From: Burkholderiales bacterium
Lineage (GTDB): Bacteria; Pseudomonadota; Gammaproteobacteria; Burkholderiales; Burkholderiaceae_C
Assembly (NCBI GenBank): GCA_005793295.1
Contig: SXSX01000114.1
Span: 1 to 8,151 of the forward strand
Direction: 5' to 3'
Length of the DNA: 8,151 nt
Shown here: in pieces, positions 5,214 to 8,151 of the stretch
How the letters are laid out: every line of letters starts with the position of its first letter
Position numbering within the stretch: the stretch's first letter is position 1
Notes under the pieces: model-generated
Databases searched by the model: none
Seen by the model: the letters and a program-made list of their open reading frames with translations, nothing else
What the model was told of the DNA's origin: nothing
Position numbers and translations under genes: made by a program

Positions 5214-6149
5214 ATGCCGTCCCCCATCGCCATCGCAGAAGATATTGAGGACTTTATCCAAGAGGTAGAGGACGACGGACCCGCAGCCAGCGTCATGGCC
5301 TTTAATGCCAACGACCCCAGCGGCGCAGGCGGCTTGTTAGCCGACACGGCGGCCATGGCTTCCGTAGGTGTTCACGCCATGCCGGTGGTCACGGGCGCCT
5401 ACGCGCGAGACACCAGTGAAATCGTTGACCACTTTGCGTTTGACGACGACGCCGTCAGCGCCCAGGCACGCACCATTCTTGAAGATGTTCCCCCCGACGT
5501 TTTCAAAGTGGGTTTCGTAGGCAGTCCCGAAAACCTCAGTGCGATTGCGTCTTTGGTCTCCGACTACGCAGACGTTCCAGTCGTTACCTATATGCCCGAC
5601 TTGTCGTGGTGGCAAGAGGATTTGATTGACCAGTACCTTGACGCATGCGCAGAGTTACTGCTTCCCCAAACCACCGTTTTGGTGGGCAACCACAGCACCT
5701 TGTCGCGCTGGCTTTTGCCAGACTGGAGCGCACAGCGCCCGCCTTCTGCTCGCGATATCGCCAAAGCGGCCCATGAATTTGGCGTGCCCTATACCTTGGT
5801 CACAGGTATTGCGTTGCCTGAACAATTTATAGACAACGCACTTTGCTCTCCGACGGCTGTCGTGTGCAATGAAAAATTTGAGCGTTTTGAAGCCACGTTT
5901 ATTGGCGCTGGCGATACACTTTCTGCAGCACTCGCCGCGCTGATTGCAGCGGGCTCTGAATTGCGCGAAGCCGTCACAGAAGCGCTGAGCTATCTTGATC
6001 GCAGTCTTGAAGGTGGTTTTCGCCCTGGGATGGGGCATGTGCAGCCTGACCGCCTTTTTTGGGCCCACGCCGAATCCGACGACGAAGACTTTGAAGACCA
6101 CGAAACTGACTTTCCTTTTGAAATGCCCCCCAATGAAACCCGCCATTGA
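5214..6149 (+). CDS. thiD: Divergent ThiD-like hydroxymethylpyrimidine(-phosphate) kinase
   Basis: This is a ribokinase-fold kinase most like ThiD, which phosphorylates hydroxymethylpyrimidine and its monophosphate for thiamin synthesis. The 311 residues exceed the usual 260-270 because of acidic tails at both ends (about 1-25 and 286-306). 'NANDPSGAGGLLADTAAMAS' (31-50) stands where ThiD has a GSDPSGGAG-type loop. 'FKVGFVGSPENL' (97-108) matches the KxGM region. 'GAGDTLSAALAA' (231-242) is the anion-hole and catalytic motif, with D234 where typical ThiD has Cys (GTGCT). 'GFRPGMGHVQPDRLFW' (268-283) ends the core. Other ThiD landmarks differ: AxNT reads 'ARDT' (64-67), and DPVM is not recognisable around 'TYMPDL' (125-130). 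From memory, Burkholderiales carry similar proteins beside rubredoxin and hemL, annotated as ThiD. The fold is confident and the substrate is not. It overlaps hemL by 17 bp. Confidence 0.85.
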   Translation: MPSPIAIAEDIEDFIQEVEDDGPAASVMAFNANDPSGAGGLLADTAAMASVGVHAMPVVTGAYARDTSEIVDHFAFDDDAVSAQARTILEDVPPDVFKVGFVGSPENLSAIASLVSDYADVPVVTYMPDLSWWQEDLIDQYLDACAELLLPQTTVLVGNHSTLSRWLLPDWSAQRPPSARDIAKAAHEFGVPYTLVTGIALPEQFIDNALCSPTAVVCNEKFERFEATFIGAGDTLSAALAALIAAGSELREAVTEALSYLDRSLEGGFRPGMGHVQPDRLFWAHAESDDEDFEDHETDFPFEMPPNETRH

Positions 6150-7440
6150 CCGAAATGTAGAACTTTTTGAACGCGCCTCTCGGGTGATTCCGGGTGGGGT
6201 AAATTCACCAGTGCGAGCCTTTAAGGCTGTTGGGGGCACGCCACGCTTTGTGACCCGAGCACAAGGCGCCTACTTTTGGGATGCCAACGGTCAACGTTAC
6301 ACGGATTACATTGGCTCGTGGGGCCCCATGATTTTGGGACACGGACATCCTGCCGTGGTCGAGGCGGTTCGAAAAGCCATACTCGAAGGGTTTTCCTTTG
6401 GTGCGCCGACCGAGCGAGAAATTGAACTGGCCGAAGAAATTATCAAACATGTTCCTAGCTTGGAGATGGTCCGCTTGGTGAGTTCAGGAACCGAAGCGGC
6501 GATGAGTGCGATTCGCTTAGCGCGGGGCGCAACCGGGCGAAACAAAATCATTAAGTTTGAAGGCTGCTACCACGGCCACGCCGACGCGCTTTTGTTAAAA
6601 GCAGGTTCAGGGCTTGCGACCTTTGGCAACCCGACCAGCGCGGGCGTTCCGCCGGAAGTTGTTCAGCATACGATGGTGCTTGAGTTCAACCATATTGCCC
6701 AACTGGAAGAGGCTTTTGCTTTGCACGGACAAGATTTAGCTTGCCTGATGATTGAGCCGATTGCAGGCAATATGAATTTTGTGCGGGCATCGGTCGCATT
6801 TATGCAGAGAGCCCGTGAGCTCTGTACCCAATACGGCGCTCTATTGGTGTTTGATGAAGTGATGACGGGGATGCGGGTTGCATTAGGCAGCGCACAAAGC
6901 GTCTATGCCAAAAGCATCCCTGGCTTTGAGCCTGACATGACAGTGATGGGAAAAGTCATAGGCGGGGGCATGCCATTGGCAGCCTTTGGTGGCAAACGCG
7001 CCGTCATGGAACATTTAGCGCCTATGGGGTCGGTCTACCAAGCCGGCACTTTGTCTGGCAACCCCGTTGCGACCGCCTGCGGTTTGGCAACACTGCGCGA
7101 AATTAGTCGGCCGGGTTTTTATGATGCCCTGGGCACCAAAACCCGCACATTGGTGAGCGGCCTACAAAGTGCGGCTGATGCAGCGGGCGTTCCTTTTTGC
7201 GGCGACAGCGAAGGCGGAATGTTTGGATTTTTCCTGATGGACAAGCTGCCGCAAAACTACGCAACCGTCATGACAACCGACAACAAGCGTTTCAATACTT
7301 TCTTTCACGGCATGTTAGAGAACGGCGTCTACTTTGCACCCGCCTTGTACGAGGCGGGCTTTATGAGCGCGGCACATACCGAAGCAGACATCAACCACAC
7401 CGTCGACGCTGCGACAAAAGTCTTTCGCTTACTTGCTTAG
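6133..7440 (+). CDS. hemL: Glutamate-1-semialdehyde 2,1-aminomutase
   Basis: It converts glutamate-1-semialdehyde to 5-aminolevulinate in the C5 route to haem, using pyridoxal phosphate in the cytoplasm. The 435-residue chain is of normal length. Landmarks are 'PGGVNSPVRAF' (20-30), 'SSGTEAAMSAIRLAR' (117-131, phosphate loop), 'EGCYHGHAD' (143-151), 'FDEVMTGMR' (240-248, with D241 toward the cofactor ring), K274 in 'MGKVIGGGMP' (272-281, the Schiff-base lysine) and 'GTLSGNPVA' (305-313). I chose the ATG at 6133 because 'MKPAIDRNVELFERA' matches the family start; the frame opens further up, inside thiD, but gives unrelated residues. The start lies 17 bp inside the thiD-like gene without a clear Shine-Dalgarno, suggesting translational coupling and one transcript. 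Its stop lies 4 bp from the convergent purH stop. Confidence 0.98.
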   Translation: MKPAIDRNVELFERASRVIPGGVNSPVRAFKAVGGTPRFVTRAQGAYFWDANGQRYTDYIGSWGPMILGHGHPAVVEAVRKAILEGFSFGAPTEREIELAEEIIKHVPSLEMVRLVSSGTEAAMSAIRLARGATGRNKIIKFEGCYHGHADALLLKAGSGLATFGNPTSAGVPPEVVQHTMVLEFNHIAQLEEAFALHGQDLACLMIEPIAGNMNFVRASVAFMQRARELCTQYGALLVFDEVMTGMRVALGSAQSVYAKSIPGFEPDMTVMGKVIGGGMPLAAFGGKRAVMEHLAPMGSVYQAGTLSGNPVATACGLATLREISRPGFYDALGTKTRTLVSGLQSAADAAGVPFCGDSEGGMFGFFLMDKLPQNYATVMTTDNKRFNTFFHGMLENGVYFAPALYEAGFMSAAHTEADINHTVDAATKVFRLLA

Positions 7441-7444
7441 TCGC

Positions 7445-8151
7445 TTAGTGTCGGAAGTGGCGTACGCCGGTATAAATCATCGCTACGCCGCGTTCATTGG
7501 CTGCGTTAACCACTTCATCGTCACGCATGCTCCCCCCGGGCTGAATGATGCATGTCGCGCCTGCGTCCACGACAACATCTAAACCATCGCGAAACGGGAA
7601 AAAGGCATCGCTTGCAACCACAGTGCCTTGCAAAGTTAAGCCTGCATGCTCTGCTTTGATACTGGCGATACGGGCAGAGTCAAGGCGGCTCATTTGTCCA
7701 GCGCCTACGCCCATGGTCATTCCGTCTAAGCAGAATACGATGGCGTTGGATTTCACGTACTTCGCTACCTTCCAAGCAAACAACATATCCTGAAGTTGTT
7801 CTGAACTCGGTTGTTTGGTCGTTACTACTTTCAAGTCTGCCAAGGTCAGCTCTTGGTTGTCTGCCGTTTGAATGAGCAGGCCCGAGCCAATGCGTTTAAC
7901 GTCTACCGCGTTGCGGCCCTGCGTCCACGCACTGGCGTTGGCAACTACCACTGATCCCAAGGGTTTGGGCAGCGCGATGTGCAAAACCCGGACATTGACT
8001 TTGTTTTTCAATACTGACAAAGCGCCTGCGGTGAAGTCGGGTGCCATGAGGACTTCCACAAACTGTTGTGAAATTTGGTTTGCAGCCCGTTCATCGACGG
8101 TGCAATTGAGGGCGATGATGCCGCCAAAAGCCGAGGTGGGGTCGGTGGTAA
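7445..8151 (-). CDS. purH: PurH: AICAR transformylase/IMP cyclohydrolase, C-terminal part
   Basis: This is the C-terminal 234 residues of a bifunctional enzyme that formylates AICAR with 10-formyltetrahydrofolate and closes the ring to IMP. The reading frame is open to the right edge, so the start and the whole IMP cyclohydrolase domain lie beyond it; full PurH has a little over 500 residues. Transformylase motifs of the visible part are, in order, 'DPTSAFGGIIALN' (visible residues 3-15), 'FVEVLMAPDF' (30-39), 'AKYVKSNAIV' (129-138), 'GVGAGQMSRLDSARIA' (147-162), 'SDAFFPFRDG' (180-189), 'IIQPGGSMRDDEV' (201-213) and the terminal 'GVRHFRH'. A GTG at 8059 that could pass for a start is an ordinary internal Val codon, because PurH-like sequence continues upstream. 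No frameshift is seen. Confidence 0.97.
   Translation of the reverse strand, partial: TTDPTSAFGGIIALNCTVDERAANQISQQFVEVLMAPDFTAGALSVLKNKVNVRVLHIALPKPLGSVVVANASAWTQGRNAVDVKRIGSGLLIQTADNQELTLADLKVVTTKQPSSEQLQDMLFAWKVAKYVKSNAIVFCLDGMTMGVGAGQMSRLDSARIASIKAEHAGLTLQGTVVASDAFFPFRDGLDVVVDAGATCIIQPGGSMRDDEVVNAANERGVAMIYTGVRHFRH

Noticed and set aside
5995..6132. Upstream in-frame extension of hemL
   Set aside because: It is out-of-frame thiD sequence with no hemL similarity; the family start matches the ATG at 6133.
5655..6239. 194-codon open frame on the minus strand opposite the thiD-like gene and hemL start
   Set aside because: It is the antisense shadow of two well-supported genes, with an Arg/Lys/Phe-rich translation typical of such shadows.
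7459..7468. Perfect palindrome GGCGTACGCC
   Set aside because: It falls in conserved purH codons near the terminal HFRH motif; a ten-base palindrome there is easily chance and no second copy was noticed.
1..8151. Search for a CRISPR array, insertion sequence, tRNA, phage or defence genes
   Set aside because: No spaced repeat series, transposase motif, tRNA-like cloverleaf or toxin/defence domain was seen; nearly every base is covered by recognisable housekeeping genes.

Overview
The window looks like ordinary chromosomal core of a betaproteobacterium, most likely order Burkholderiales. This rests on gene content and order: algH-ruvX-pyrR-pyrB followed by a catalytically dead dihydroorotase homologue, and rubredoxin, a ThiD-like kinase and hemL next to each other. 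Base composition by eye is moderately GC-rich, lower than in high-GC Burkholderia-type genomes, so a freshwater Comamonadaceae-like host is possible. The genus cannot be fixed from this sequence.

Layout. (1) Positions 3471 down to 1, minus strand, hold a compact five-gene operon: algH (yqgE), ruvX (yqgF), pyrR, pyrB and pyrC' (cut by the left edge). Junctions are ATGA overlaps (algH/ruvX and ruvX/pyrR), a 2-bp gap (pyrR/pyrB) and a 10-bp gap (pyrB/pyrC'). (2) A 21-bp divergent gap separates algH from a plus-strand class I DNA photolyase (3493-4992). (3) The photolyase converges on a minus-strand rubredoxin gene (5162-4989), and both stop codons lie in one TTAA. (4) A 51-bp divergent gap leads to the plus-strand pair thiD-like (5214-6149) and hemL (6133-7440), which overlap by 17 bp. 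(5) hemL converges on minus-strand purH (stop at 7447-7445, 5' part beyond the right edge) with a 4-bp gap.

Function. The left operon makes carbamoyl aspartate for pyrimidine synthesis. PyrB carries the catalysis and PyrC' is probably a structural partner of the PyrB holoenzyme. PyrR is a PRPP-binding uracil phosphoribosyltransferase or regulator, and RuvX a pre-16S rRNA processing nuclease. The photolyase repairs UV-induced pyrimidine dimers, rubredoxin carries single electrons, HemL makes 5-aminolevulinate for haem, and PurH performs the last two steps of IMP synthesis. The ThiD-like protein belongs to the thiamin-pyrimidine kinase fold, but its substrate is uncertain.

No tRNA, rRNA, CRISPR array, insertion sequence, phage gene or convincing intrinsic terminator was seen. 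No stretch over about 50 bp is free of genes. I found no convincing new multi-gene system. The points most worth a second look are the altered active site of the ThiD-like protein, the loss of metal ligands in PyrC', the deviating codon use of the photolyase gene, the very tight gene junctions, and a small hairpin over the pyrR ribosome-binding site.
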